From Enterococcus sp. BWB1-3 (GTDB taxonomy: Bacteria > Bacillota > Bacilli > Lactobacillales > Enterococcaceae): 38,269 nucleotides of DNA. The DNA lies in assembly GCF_016745275.1 (NCBI RefSeq), contig NZ_JADOEP010000006.1, forward strand, positions 1 to 38,269, in the 5' to 3' direction. Within the stretch, counting starts at the first letter, position 1; each line of letters opens with the position of its first letter. The notes beneath the pieces are model-generated. The model saw only the letters and a list, made by a program, of their open reading frames with translations, ran no database searches and was not told where the DNA came from. A program made the translations under genes and the position numbers. Below, one piece after another: positions 17,103 to 24,603 of the stretch.

Positions 17103-18251
17103 ATGTTCTCTTTTTTAAAAAAAGGAAAAAATAAATCCAAAAAAGACTATGATGAGTACTATGATGAAGACGAGTATGACGACGATGATTACGATGATGA
17201 TGATTATGACGACGATGATTACGATGATGATTATGACGATGACGACAACGATGATGATTATGACGATGACGACGATGACGACGATGATGATTATGACGAC
17301 GATGATGACGACGATGATGATTATGACGACGATGACGATGATGATGATTATGACGACGATGACGATGATGATGATGATTATGACGACGATGAAGATGAAG
17401 ATGAAGATGATTATGATGAAGCTCCGAAACGCTTCTCATTTAAAAAGAAAGAACAGTCTGAACCGGCTGCTCCTAAAAAGAAAAAGCGGCCGGCACCAGT
17501 TGTTGTCGATGATGATGAATTAGAAGAGCTGCAGGATGAGATTCAGGAATTAAAAGCTGAATTACGAAAAAGTCAACGAGCTCTTACAAAAGCAGAAACA
17601 GAAGCGGCTGAACTAAGAGATGAAAATGTTTCCCTTGAAAATGAATTGGCTACAGTTCAGGCTGTACCGAAGGATTATGAAATCCGGATTGTTGAACTGC
17701 AGCAGCTGCAGAGAAAATATGATGAATTATCCAGAGAAAATACACGTCAGCTGGATGAACTTGACTTGAATCGCAAGAAAGCAGAACGTTTTTCTCAAAA
17801 AGTTCGTCAATATGAGCAGGAGTTACTTTCCAAACAGCAGGAAATTGATAAATTGTCTGAGGATAGAATTGTTATTATGTCAAATGATCCGACGACAACA
17901 GATACTTCTACTTATGAAGAATTATCAAGACTGCGTCAGGAGCTTGATTCTGCAAAACGCCGTTTGGCACAGCAAGAGCTTACTACTGAGACACAGTTAT
18001 CTAAAGAAGATATTGGTGAAGTTCTTCTGGAAGCAAAACGTCAGGCGAAAGAAATTGTTAATCAGGCAAACCATCGCGCTCAGCTGATTAATGAGGAAGT
18101 TCAGCGGAAAGCTGTTATTCTAAAACGATTGGAAAAAGCGGAGCGGGAATATACAAATTATTACAATCGAATCAAAAATGTAAAAGAAGAGTCAGAATTG
18201 GCGTTCAGTCAGATTATCAATTTAGTTAAAGATGACCAAATGGATTTATAG
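17103..18251 (+). CDS. Unrecognised coiled-coil protein with a long Asp/Tyr-rich N-terminal tract
   Basis: The 382 residues fall into three parts. A basic start (MFSFLKKGKNK) is followed by an extraordinary acidic tract (about 15-107) made almost only of Asp, with a Tyr every 4-11 residues and a few Glu. Next comes a basic/proline linker (about 108-135, APKKKKRPAP). The rest (about 138-375) is long coiled coil. Its C-terminal portion (LLEAKRQAKEIVNQANHRAQLI) looks like the C-terminal coiled coil of DivIVA-type proteins, although no DivIVA N-terminal membrane-binding domain is present. There is no signal peptide or membrane segment, so it should be cytoplasmic. Its stop is 18 bp before the next gene. 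I do not recognise the family; a scaffold in division, wall growth or nucleoid interaction is speculation. Confidence 0.85.
   Translation: MFSFLKKGKNKSKKDYDEYYDEDEYDDDDYDDDDYDDDDYDDDYDDDDNDDDYDDDDDDDDDDYDDDDDDDDDYDDDDDDDDYDDDDDDDDDYDDDEDEDEDDYDEAPKRFSFKKKEQSEPAAPKKKKRPAPVVVDDDELEELQDEIQELKAELRKSQRALTKAETEAAELRDENVSLENELATVQAVPKDYEIRIVELQQLQRKYDELSRENTRQLDELDLNRKKAERFSQKVRQYEQELLSKQQEIDKLSEDRIVIMSNDPTTTDTSTYEELSRLRQELDSAKRRLAQQELTTETQLSKEDIGEVLLEAKRQAKEIVNQANHRAQLINEEVQRKAVILKRLEKAEREYTNYYNRIKNVKEESELAFSQIINLVKDDQMDL
17149..17420 (+). repeat. GAY-codon low-complexity tract inside the coiled-coil gene
   Basis: About 270 bp consist almost entirely of GAT/GAC codons with periodic TAT/TAC. GATGATGATTATGACGAC-like blocks recur. 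Unit changes are multiples of 3 bp, so slippage would alter tract length without frameshift. The opposite strand gives a spurious His/Arg-rich frame. Confidence 0.9.
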
Positions 18252-18269
18252 AGAAGGGAGGAAGATTCA

Positions 18270-19514
18270 GTGAGTGAGGCATTTGATGTTTTTTTTCACC
18301 AAAAAGCAATTCCTGATTATTTAGGAACAACAATTTATGAAAACAGTTCTGCGGATGAGTTGCTGGTTTCATGTGAAGGCATCTATAGCCGAGTAACTGG
18401 AAGTAGTTTCTCTCCAATGGAGGAACAAAAGGTAGTTAAACAGTTACAGAATTCACAGAAGAACCGTGACTATCTAGAAATCCAATTTTTTCAGGTTCAG
18501 TTAGATGAAGAAGCATTGTTGGATGAATTGAAGGAGCTGTTTCCTCAGTTTCTGTGGACGAAAATGTCGGAAGAAATTGAAGCAGAATTCAGCACGTACG
18601 CCTGTGAGTTCATTCCCATTGCCATTCGTGATGAAAGTTACGATACACCGATCTATTTCAATATCATAGAAAGCCTTCAGCAAATGAAGGGTAACTTAAA
18701 TGAATCCATCAGTGAAATGCTGGAGAAGCATTTAGATGAGATTTTGAATGAAGAAGATGATTCAGGATCGGCTGAAGAGCTGTCATTTCCAGTTAATGTA
18801 ACTATTGATGAAACACCAGAAGAGGATGATTACGAGTATGAGCCGGTTGCTGCCAGCAGAAAAAGTCGTAAAAGTCGTAAAAATTCTGTTGACCTTCCTG
18901 CAGTCAGGAAGTCTTCAGAAAACTCCTTAGCTCGGACAGAAGAGAGTGAAATTGTTTATCTGAAAGAAAGTCTGAAGCGGGAAAAAGCGTCAAAGGAACG
19001 TGTGCGGGTAGCAAAAGAAAAATTGGAACACGAGCTGCTCGCTATAGAAAATAGTCTGCTTGTCAGCGGGTTAAAACGTTTTAAGAAGCACAGAAAAATA
19101 ACTGTGGATGAAGAAGACTGGTACAAACCAGTTAAAATTGACCTGATTCATTATGATGATTTATATAAGAAAGCTAAGTTTATTGAACAGTCATGGAAGT
19201 TGAATAAGGAGTTAGTGACAATTACAGAGAAAATGATTGTTACAAAAGACGAACTTACTTATGAGCGCGAACGAGTTGAACGGATCAAGAACAGTGTTTC
19301 TGAGATGGATCTTCAGTCAATGATGGAGCAGTGTCATCTGATTAACAATCGCGTACGAATCAATCGCGGCTTCCTGTTCATAAAGCCAAGTGTGAAGCTG
19401 TATCAGATTGATTATGAACAGCTTGAAAAAATCAGCGGCTTCTTTGATGTTATTCAAACAGAGAATCGTCTGCTGGAACAGATAATTCTTAATCAGGACA
19501 ATGATAATAAATAA
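18270..19514 (+). CDS. Unrecognised coiled-coil protein, partner of the Asp-tract gene
   Basis: The start is GTG 18270, supported by GGGAGG 10 nt upstream, giving 414 residues. The first 150 or so look globular and mixed alpha/beta (FDVFFHQKAIPDYLG, FSTYACEFIPIAIRDESYDTPIYFNII). Then comes an acidic stretch (about 165-190, including EEDDYEYE) and a basic one (ASRKSRKSRKN). A coiled coil follows at about 225-260. The mostly helical C-terminal region (KRFKKHRKITVDEEDWYKPVKIDLIHYDDLYKKA, then VRINRGFLFIKPSVKLYQIDYEQL) completes it. No signal peptide, membrane helix or catalytic motif is evident. It is 18 bp downstream of the Asp-tract gene and followed by a terminator, so the two form a unit. 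I do not recognise the family. Confidence 0.85.
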   Translation: MSEAFDVFFHQKAIPDYLGTTIYENSSADELLVSCEGIYSRVTGSSFSPMEEQKVVKQLQNSQKNRDYLEIQFFQVQLDEEALLDELKELFPQFLWTKMSEEIEAEFSTYACEFIPIAIRDESYDTPIYFNIIESLQQMKGNLNESISEMLEKHLDEILNEEDDSGSAEELSFPVNVTIDETPEEDDYEYEPVAASRKSRKSRKNSVDLPAVRKSSENSLARTEESEIVYLKESLKREKASKERVRVAKEKLEHELLAIENSLLVSGLKRFKKHRKITVDEEDWYKPVKIDLIHYDDLYKKAKFIEQSWKLNKELVTITEKMIVTKDELTYERERVERIKNSVSEMDLQSMMEQCHLINNRVRINRGFLFIKPSVKLYQIDYEQLEKISGFFDVIQTENRLLEQIILNQDNDNK

Positions 19515-19516
19515 GT

Positions 19517-19580
19517 AAAGCTCTTGAAAAAGGGGATGTACAGATGAATTCTGGCACAATTCCTTTTTCAGGGCTTTTTT
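19517..19580 (+). terminator. Terminator of the coiled-coil gene pair
   Basis: AAAGCTCTTGAAAAAGG (19517-19533) pairs with CCTTTTTCAGGGCTTT (19562-19577), with one G-T pair, followed by T residues. GAATT/AATTC forms a further stem in the loop. Confidence 0.85.
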
Positions 19581-19727
19581 ATTATAAAAATACCCATTTC
19601 CTATTCCTGTTTTCAATGAACTAAATGATGAGAAATAAATACATCCTCAGTACCATGACAAGTAACAGGTGTTGCTTCAAAATGAAAGATGTGATAAAAA
19701 ATCAGTAAAAAATGATGGAGGATAATC

Positions 19728-20408
19728 ATGTCTGTAATTGAAGCAAGAGCGTTGAAAAGAAGCTATGGACGAAATGAATCAAAGTTTGAAGCACTGAAGG
19801 GAATTGATCTTAAAATCGAACAAGGCGAGTCTATAGCAATTATTGGGAAAAGCGGTTCCGGCAAGTCTACATTAATGCATATTTTGGCATTATTGGATAA
19901 ACCTACTTCGGGTGAAGTTTTATTGAATGGAAGCAGTGTTAAAAATATCAAGACAAAGGAACTGAACCATATGAGAAATGAAGGCTTTGGCTTTGTTTTT
20001 CAGCAGTTTTTTATGAATCCGAAAGATACAGTTTTAAATAATGTAATGCTTCCGTTAAAAATTGCCGGAATATCAGGACGTCAAAGAAAAGAAATGGCAA
20101 TGAAGGCGTTGAAAGCAGTGGAACTGGAAGATAAGACCAACAATAAAGCAAATAATTTATCGGGAGGACAAAAACAGCGGGTTTGTATTGCACGTGCATT
20201 GGTAAATAATCCTCAGATTATTTTTGCTGATGAGCCGACCGGCAACCTCGATTCAACTACAGGGGAAAAAATTGAAAAATTATTATTTGATCTGAATAAA
20301 AAATCAGGAATTACACTGATTATAGTGACTCATGATGATGAATTAGCTGCTCGTTGTGATCGTCAAATACGTATTAAAGATGGAGAAATCATAGAAGGGG
20401 ATGAATAA
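19728..20408 (+). CDS. ABC transporter ATP-binding protein, MacB/LolD type
   Basis: The 226-residue ATPase has Walker A GKSGSGKST (about 38-46), FVFQQFFM Q-loop, signature LSGGQKQR (about 142-149), Walker B IIFADEPTGNLDS and H-loop VTHDD. The DEPTGNLDS form is characteristic of the MacB/LolD/FtsE group, which power mechanotransmission-type exporters. The ATG is preceded by GGAGG. Its stop abuts the ATG of the permease gene with no gap, so the two are co-translated. Peptide, antibiotic or lipoprotein export is possible; no regulator or sensor kinase is adjacent to help decide. Confidence 0.92.
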   Translation: MSVIEARALKRSYGRNESKFEALKGIDLKIEQGESIAIIGKSGSGKSTLMHILALLDKPTSGEVLLNGSSVKNIKTKELNHMRNEGFGFVFQQFFMNPKDTVLNNVMLPLKIAGISGRQRKEMAMKALKAVELEDKTNNKANNLSGGQKQRVCIARALVNNPQIIFADEPTGNLDSTTGEKIEKLLFDLNKKSGITLIIVTHDDELAARCDRQIRIKDGEIIEGDE

Positions 20409-21680
20409 ATGAAAATCAGTGATATTTTAAAATCAGCAGGAGCAAATTTATTAAGAAATAAAGGAAGAACGATTTTAACTGTTGTGGCAATATTTATTGG
20501 CGCCTTCACTATCTCTTTAACAACGGGTGTAAATACAGGTGTGAATGATTATATTGATAAACAAGTCAGCAGTGTAGGCGGAGAAAATCAGTTGTTTGTC
20601 CAGCCTAAGATGGAAACAGGAATGGAAAGCAGTGACGGGCCGGCTGAATATAATCCAGAACAGGCAAGTGCTGAAATGGAATACCTTTCAAACAGGGATT
20701 TGGATAAAATAAAAGAGAAAAAAGGGATTAAAAAAGCAGAGCCTTTCATGTTCCTGTCAACTGACTATATTCAGGGGACGGGAGATAAAAAATTTGTTTT
20801 TTCTGCAGCAACACCGAGTGAGATAACAATAGATTTGGAAGCTGGGAAAGAAGTAACTTCAACTGGGGAAGCTTATGAACTAAATCTTGCTCCTGAATAC
20901 TTGGAAAGCTTGGGTTATAAAAAAGCACAGGATGCTATAGGCGAAATAGTTAGAATTGCTGTCAGTTCTCAGGCAACAGGTGAGCAGGAAATTTTAGAAG
21001 CTAAAATTATCGGGGTTCGAACAACCAGCCTGATTCAAGGCGGTCAATCAATCGTCAGCAAGGCGTTGGGAAACAGAATTGCTGAAATTAATGAGAAAGG
21101 GCTGCCCGATGCAATGAAGAACCAGTATACTGCAATTTCAGCAGTGACGGCAGATGGGCTGTCAACAGAGGAAGTCAAAGAAATCCAGAAGAAGCTGGAA
21201 GAGGACGGTTATACCGCAACGACTGTTGAAGATGAAATTGGTATGATTCGGGATATTATCAATGCTATCACTGGAGTATTAACAATGTTCGGAGCTATTG
21301 CCTTGTTGGCAGCCAGCTTTGGAATTATCAATACTCTGTATATGTCTGTTCAGGAAAGAACGAGAGAGATTGGTTTGATGAAAGCTATGGGATTGAGCAG
21401 CGGGAAAGTATTTATGATCTTCAGTGTTGAAGCAGCACTGATCGGATTCCTTGGTTCTGTCTTAGGAATTGCTGGTGCAATGGGGGCAAGTGTGTTTATT
21501 AATCAGTTTGCTGCAAAGTCATTTTTAGATGCATTAACTGGGTTTACGCTATTACAATTTTCGCCAATTTCCAGTCTCTCGATTATTGTCATCATTATGG
21601 TTATTGCGTTCCTTGCAGGAACACTGCCGGCAAGAAGAGCAGCAAGCTTAGATCCAATTGAGTCACTAAGGTATGAATAA
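20409..21680 (+). CDS. MacB/FtsX-family ABC transporter permease
   Basis: The 423-residue permease has one N-terminal membrane helix (about 18-40, TILTVVAIFIGAFTISL), a large extracellular MacB_PCD domain (about 42-285) and three C-terminal helices (about 290-315, 340-370, 385-412). FtsX-type loop motifs are present, including ERTREIGLMKAMGLS and, near the end, LPARRAASLDPIESLRYE. It pairs with the ATPase at 19728. Such two-gene units usually need no separate membrane-fusion partner in Gram-positives. A TGGGACAG-type element and a perfect 23-bp inverted repeat follow the gene. Confidence 0.92.
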   Translation: MKISDILKSAGANLLRNKGRTILTVVAIFIGAFTISLTTGVNTGVNDYIDKQVSSVGGENQLFVQPKMETGMESSDGPAEYNPEQASAEMEYLSNRDLDKIKEKKGIKKAEPFMFLSTDYIQGTGDKKFVFSAATPSEITIDLEAGKEVTSTGEAYELNLAPEYLESLGYKKAQDAIGEIVRIAVSSQATGEQEILEAKIIGVRTTSLIQGGQSIVSKALGNRIAEINEKGLPDAMKNQYTAISAVTADGLSTEEVKEIQKKLEEDGYTATTVEDEIGMIRDIINAITGVLTMFGAIALLAASFGIINTLYMSVQERTREIGLMKAMGLSSGKVFMIFSVEAALIGFLGSVLGIAGAMGASVFINQFAAKSFLDALTGFTLLQFSPISSLSIIVIIMVIAFLAGTLPARRAASLDPIESLRYE

Positions 21681-21710
21681 ATAAACGGAAACAGTAGTTG
21701 GAGAAAAAGA

Positions 21711-21746
21711 GAGCGGGACAGAAATAAAGTTCTGAACGCTTTTCGT
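21711..21746 (+). repeat. GGGACAGAA intergenic element
   Basis: GCGGGACAGAA and TTCTGAACGC form an imperfect hairpin around ATAAAG. The 5' end matches the elements near 15289 and 30448. Confidence 0.5.
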
Positions 21747-21764
21747 ATCTATCCCTGAATAAAC

Positions 21765-21816
21765 GTCAGTACAAATACTCATGAGGGCTATCACCCTCAT
21801 GAGTATTTGTACTGAC
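21765..21816. terminator. Perfect 23-bp inverted repeat, probable bidirectional terminator
   Basis: The arm at 21765-21787 (starting GTCAGTACAAAT, ending CATGAGGG) is the exact complement of 21794-21816, with a 6-nt loop CTATCA. CTCCTTTT follows on the plus strand, a weak T-run. It lies after the MacB permease gene. Confidence 0.6.
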
Positions 21817-21965
21817 CTCCTTTTAATTTATGAAATTCATCCATTTCTTGCGGATAACCAGATTGATAAAGAGAACGTTTCCCAAGTGAAATTCTTTGAT
21901 TTTAAGCTTAAATGTATGCGACTTCGAGAAAATAAAAAATAATCAAGCAAAAATAGGCATATCTT

Positions 21966-21994
21966 TTTACTTACTTTTCGTAAGGGTGTATAGT
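21966..21994 (+). promoter_or_regulatory. Nitroreductase promoter with overlapping operator-like palindrome
   Basis: TTTACT (21966-21971) and TATAGT (21989-21994) are spaced by 17 bp. CTTAC-TTTTC-GTAAG (21970-21984) is a perfect inverted repeat lying between them, a common place for a repressor site. The regulator is unknown. Confidence 0.5.
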
Positions 21995-22048
21995 AATAAC
22001 AGTAGCAGTAATTATTGATTTGTAATGATGAAAGGATGGAAGTAAATT

Positions 22049-22645
22049 ATGTCAAATTTTGTAAATGGATTAAAGAATCGTCGTTCAATTTATGCTTTAG
22101 GAAATAATCTGCCAAAGACAAGAGATGAACTTACTGCACTTGTTAAAGAAGTGGTAAAAGAAAGCCCGACTGCTTTTAACTCTCAAACACAACGGGTGGT
22201 ATTTTTGTTTGGGGATGCCCATAAAAAACTGTGGGATATAACAGAGAAAGCGTTGAAGCCATTAACTCCTGCTGAAGCATTCCCTAATACTCAGGAGAAA
22301 CTAAAAAGTTTTACTGCTGCTGCCGGTACTATTTTGTTCTTTGAAGATCAGGATATTGTTAAAAACCTGCAGGAGCAATTTGCATTGTATGCTGAAAATT
22401 TCCCTGTCTGGTCTGAACAAGCAAGCGGTCTGACTCAGGCTAATGTCTGGACCGCATTGGCAGAAATTAATATTGGCGCAAACTTGCAGCATTATAACCC
22501 AGTAATTGATGAAGCTGTTGCGAAAGAATGGAACATTCCAGACAGCTGGAAGTTAAGAGGCCAACTGGTATTTGGTTCAATCGAAGAACCTGCTGGTGAA
22601 AAAGAGTATATGAGTGATGAAAACCGATTTATGGAATTCAGCTAA
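22049..22645 (+). CDS. Nitroreductase family protein (Frm2/YdgI-like)
   Basis: The 198-residue protein is of the small nitroreductase type, an FMN-dependent NAD(P)H oxidoreductase expected to act in the cytoplasm on quinones, nitro compounds or fatty-acid-derived stress molecules. The start NGLKNRRSIYALG carries the family's FMN phosphate-binding RRS. SPTAFNSQTQR and GLTQANVWTALAEINIGANLQHY are typical of the Frm2/HBN1-like subgroup. GGATGGAAG lies before ATG 22049. It is a single gene with its own promoter (21966-21994) and terminator (22664-22708). Substrate cannot be read from sequence. Confidence 0.9.
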   Translation: MSNFVNGLKNRRSIYALGNNLPKTRDELTALVKEVVKESPTAFNSQTQRVVFLFGDAHKKLWDITEKALKPLTPAEAFPNTQEKLKSFTAAAGTILFFEDQDIVKNLQEQFALYAENFPVWSEQASGLTQANVWTALAEINIGANLQHYNPVIDEAVAKEWNIPDSWKLRGQLVFGSIEEPAGEKEYMSDENRFMEFS

Positions 22646-22663
22646 GTAAATAGTAAATTTTTG

Positions 22664-22708
22664 GAACACTGGTATCATAGCGTCTATCGCTTGGGATATC
22701 AGTGTTTT
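22664..22708 (+). terminator. Nitroreductase terminator
   Basis: AACACTGGTATC (22664-22675) pairs with GATATCAGTGTT (22693-22704 area), followed by a T-run. Confidence 0.85.
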
Positions 22709-22778
22709 TTTCAAGCAGCGGAGTAATTTTTTTTAAGTTCTATACTAAAGTATAGTAAAAAGGCAGAGAAGGACGAAT

Positions 22779-23050
22779 ATGCTGATTGTAATAGATGCTC
22801 GAAATTGTAATTTAGATCTGGCTGGTAAAAAGTATGCAGCACCTAATGAAGCGTTTATAAAAAGATTAAAGCTTAAAATACATGAGTCCATAAATAAAGA
22901 GAGTCCTGTCCTGTATACAAGAGATATTTCTGTTGAACAAAAAAGGGAAAAATGAGGATAGCTGGTGCAATAGTAGGCGATTTAAAGGAAGTTTTACAGA
23001 TCAAAGCTCGGAACCAAGTCCGTAGCTTATTTCTAAAGGAAGCGGTGTAA
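22779..23050 (+). pseudogene. Isochorismatase-like hydrolase remnant
   Basis: ATG 22779, with AGAAGGA upstream, opens a 58-codon frame starting MLIVIDARN and continuing ESPVLYTRDISVEQK, as in small cysteine hydrolases of the isochorismatase family. The catalytic aspartate of that family would be in the first strand (VID). A TGA at 22953 ends it. A shifted frame then gives IVGDLKEVLQ and a further 20 residues before another stop near 23050. The family is normally 170-200 residues, so this is a frameshifted, shortened relic. Confidence 0.5.
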
Positions 23051-23900
23051 ATGCAGTAATATGGACAGATGGCAGAGCTGACCACAGTTTATATCTTTTT
23101 GGTATCAAAGGAAGCCGGTTGTGTTATAGGACAAATTTATTCGATTATCAGCGACAGCTTCTTTGCTTGATAGAAGAGGAGATGAGTAGTAATGCTATGG
23201 GCCAAAGGACGATCCGAATTTTTGAACCACTACTGTGGAAAAAGACTATAACCATTAGTAATGCTCTTTGGTAGAAGCTTATCTGGAAGATTGGGTGATT
23301 CCAATTGCCATTTTATAGGCGAGAGAGCGGCTGGGAAATTCATCTGATTCTGAAAAGAAAAAATTTGAAAAAGAGGTGTATCCTAAAAAAACAGAATAAG
23401 TACAACGATGAAAAAATCAATCAGGCTCTTTTGAATGATAATGTTAGGGTTTATTTTAAAGAAGATAGCTGACAGGTTCAGATTAAGGGAGTGAAAAGAG
23501 CTTCTGACTTATTTTCAACAAAAAGAAGCGGGCGAGCGATTCAAAGAGATACCAAGAATAAAGAATCAAAAGTAGTTACTTATAAAAAGACAGATCAGCT
23601 ATATTCTGGTTAAAGGGTACCTAAAAAATACATGAATATGGTTATTAGATATGCTGAGGAAAACGTATTGGCAGATTTGTTCCTGTTTAGGAAACTGAAA
23701 AAACAGATGAAGCTCGTATTCAATCTATTTGAAGTCTATTAAAAATGTTTCCTCAGTTTTTGCGTACATTATTATACTAGGTGAAAATAATGAATATGAT
23801 ACAATAATAAAAACTGAAAGTCGGAGAAAAAAATTCAATATTTGTGATGTATAAAATATCCAACTACACTGGAACATGTTGGATTTAAGAGGAGGCAGGA
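23051..23900. other. Decayed coding stretch, origin mostly unrecognised
   Basis: Short runs of protein-like sequence occur in all plus frames, such as WTDGRADHSLYLFG, LFDYQRQLLCLIEEEM and IRYAEENVLADLFLF. Each is interrupted within 60 codons. I cannot name the parent genes except the piece at 23425-23613. TCAGTTTTT (23753-23761) and AAAAACTGA (23809-23817) form a wide inverted repeat. Confidence 0.45.
23425..23613 (+). pseudogene. DUF2188-like remnant with an internal stop
   Basis: One frame reads VYFKEDS, TGA (23470-23472), QVQIKGVKRASDLFSTKRS, then NKESKVVTYKKTDQLYSG and TAA at 23611. This pattern (W-x-V-K-x-G-x-RAS-x-TK ... K-V-H/TYKKDG) is that of the short DUF2188 family, and the TGA stands exactly where its conserved Trp is expected. 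Function of the family is not established. Confidence 0.45.
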
Positions 23901-23903
23901 GTA

Positions 23904-24410
23904 ATGAAAAAATATCAATGGTACAGCGATTAATGGGGAAAGCCGGGGAAAAATGATCAGGAGCTCTTTTTATTATTAACAGTGGGTGTCTTTCAAGCGG
24001 GCTTGAGCTGGCAGGCCGCGGCTGGGAAAAAAGATGTGCTGATGCGAAATTTTTGTGAGATGGATTTTCGACAGGTTGCTGCTTTCTTTCCAGATGATGT
24101 TGAGCGTATTGCAAAAGATCCTGATATGATCCGGAATCCAAGAAAGATAAAGGCAGTGATACAAAATGCACGTGCAATCGTCAGACTGCTGGAGGAGTAC
24201 GACAGCTTTTCAGAGTATTTGTGGGATTTTGTTGGCGGAGTTCCTGTTGTAAAAAACTATAAATCAGAGGAAGAGATTCCTAATGTACTTCCAGAGGCAA
24301 CAACGATTGCAAAGGACATGAAGAAAAGAGGTTTTTCCTTTGTAGGACCGGTAGTAACCTGTATGTTTTTAAAGGCTGCAGGAATAATAAAGGATGAAGC
24401 AGCTGTATAG
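23904..24410 (+). pseudogene. tag: DNA-3-methyladenine glycosylase I, nonsense mutation at codon 10
   Basis: From ATG 23904, with a good GGAGG upstream, the frame reads MKKYQWYSD, then TAA (23931-23933). It continues in frame WGKPGKNDQELF, GVFQAGLSWQAA, NPRKIKAVIQNA and KRGFSFVGPVVTCMFLKAAG to the stop at 24408. This is a Tag-type glycosylase, which excises 3-methyladenine from DNA. Family members have an acidic residue (DEEWG) where the TAA stands, so a GAA to TAA change fits. An internal GTG at 23982 could start a 142-residue product, but it would lack the N-terminal helix and has no ribosome binding site. I call it a pseudogene. The C-terminus also lacks the usual zinc-binding His/Cys residues. 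Confidence 0.75.
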
Positions 24411-24546
24411 ATGTAAAGACTGGGTATAAAATGCAGAAGTACAAATATTTCTTGTGTTCATACCTTTTTATTTTCCTCTCGTATTTACAGATTGTTTCCG
24501 ATAGAATTTAACGATTTTTGTAATGAATATCGAAACATTTATTCAC

Positions 24547-24575
24547 TTTACAGCTTTTAATGATATGATTAAATT
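24547..24575 (+). promoter_or_regulatory. Promoter of the leucine-rich-repeat-like gene
   Basis: TTTACA (24547-24552) and TAAATT (24570-24575) are spaced by exactly 17 bp. They lie 28 nt before ATG 24604. Confidence 0.5.
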
Positions 24576-24603
24576 ATCTTGTTGTAAAGGAGAGGGATTT
24601 GAA

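Noticed and set aside
17074-17439. Minus-strand His/Arg-rich frame
   Set aside because: It is the complement of the GAY-codon tract of the real plus-strand gene; no ribosome binding site.
23982-24410. Functional 142-residue Tag protein from an internal GTG
   Set aside because: The GTG lacks a ribosome binding site, and the reading frame upstream retains a good start and Tag-like residues cut by TAA, which points to a pseudogene.
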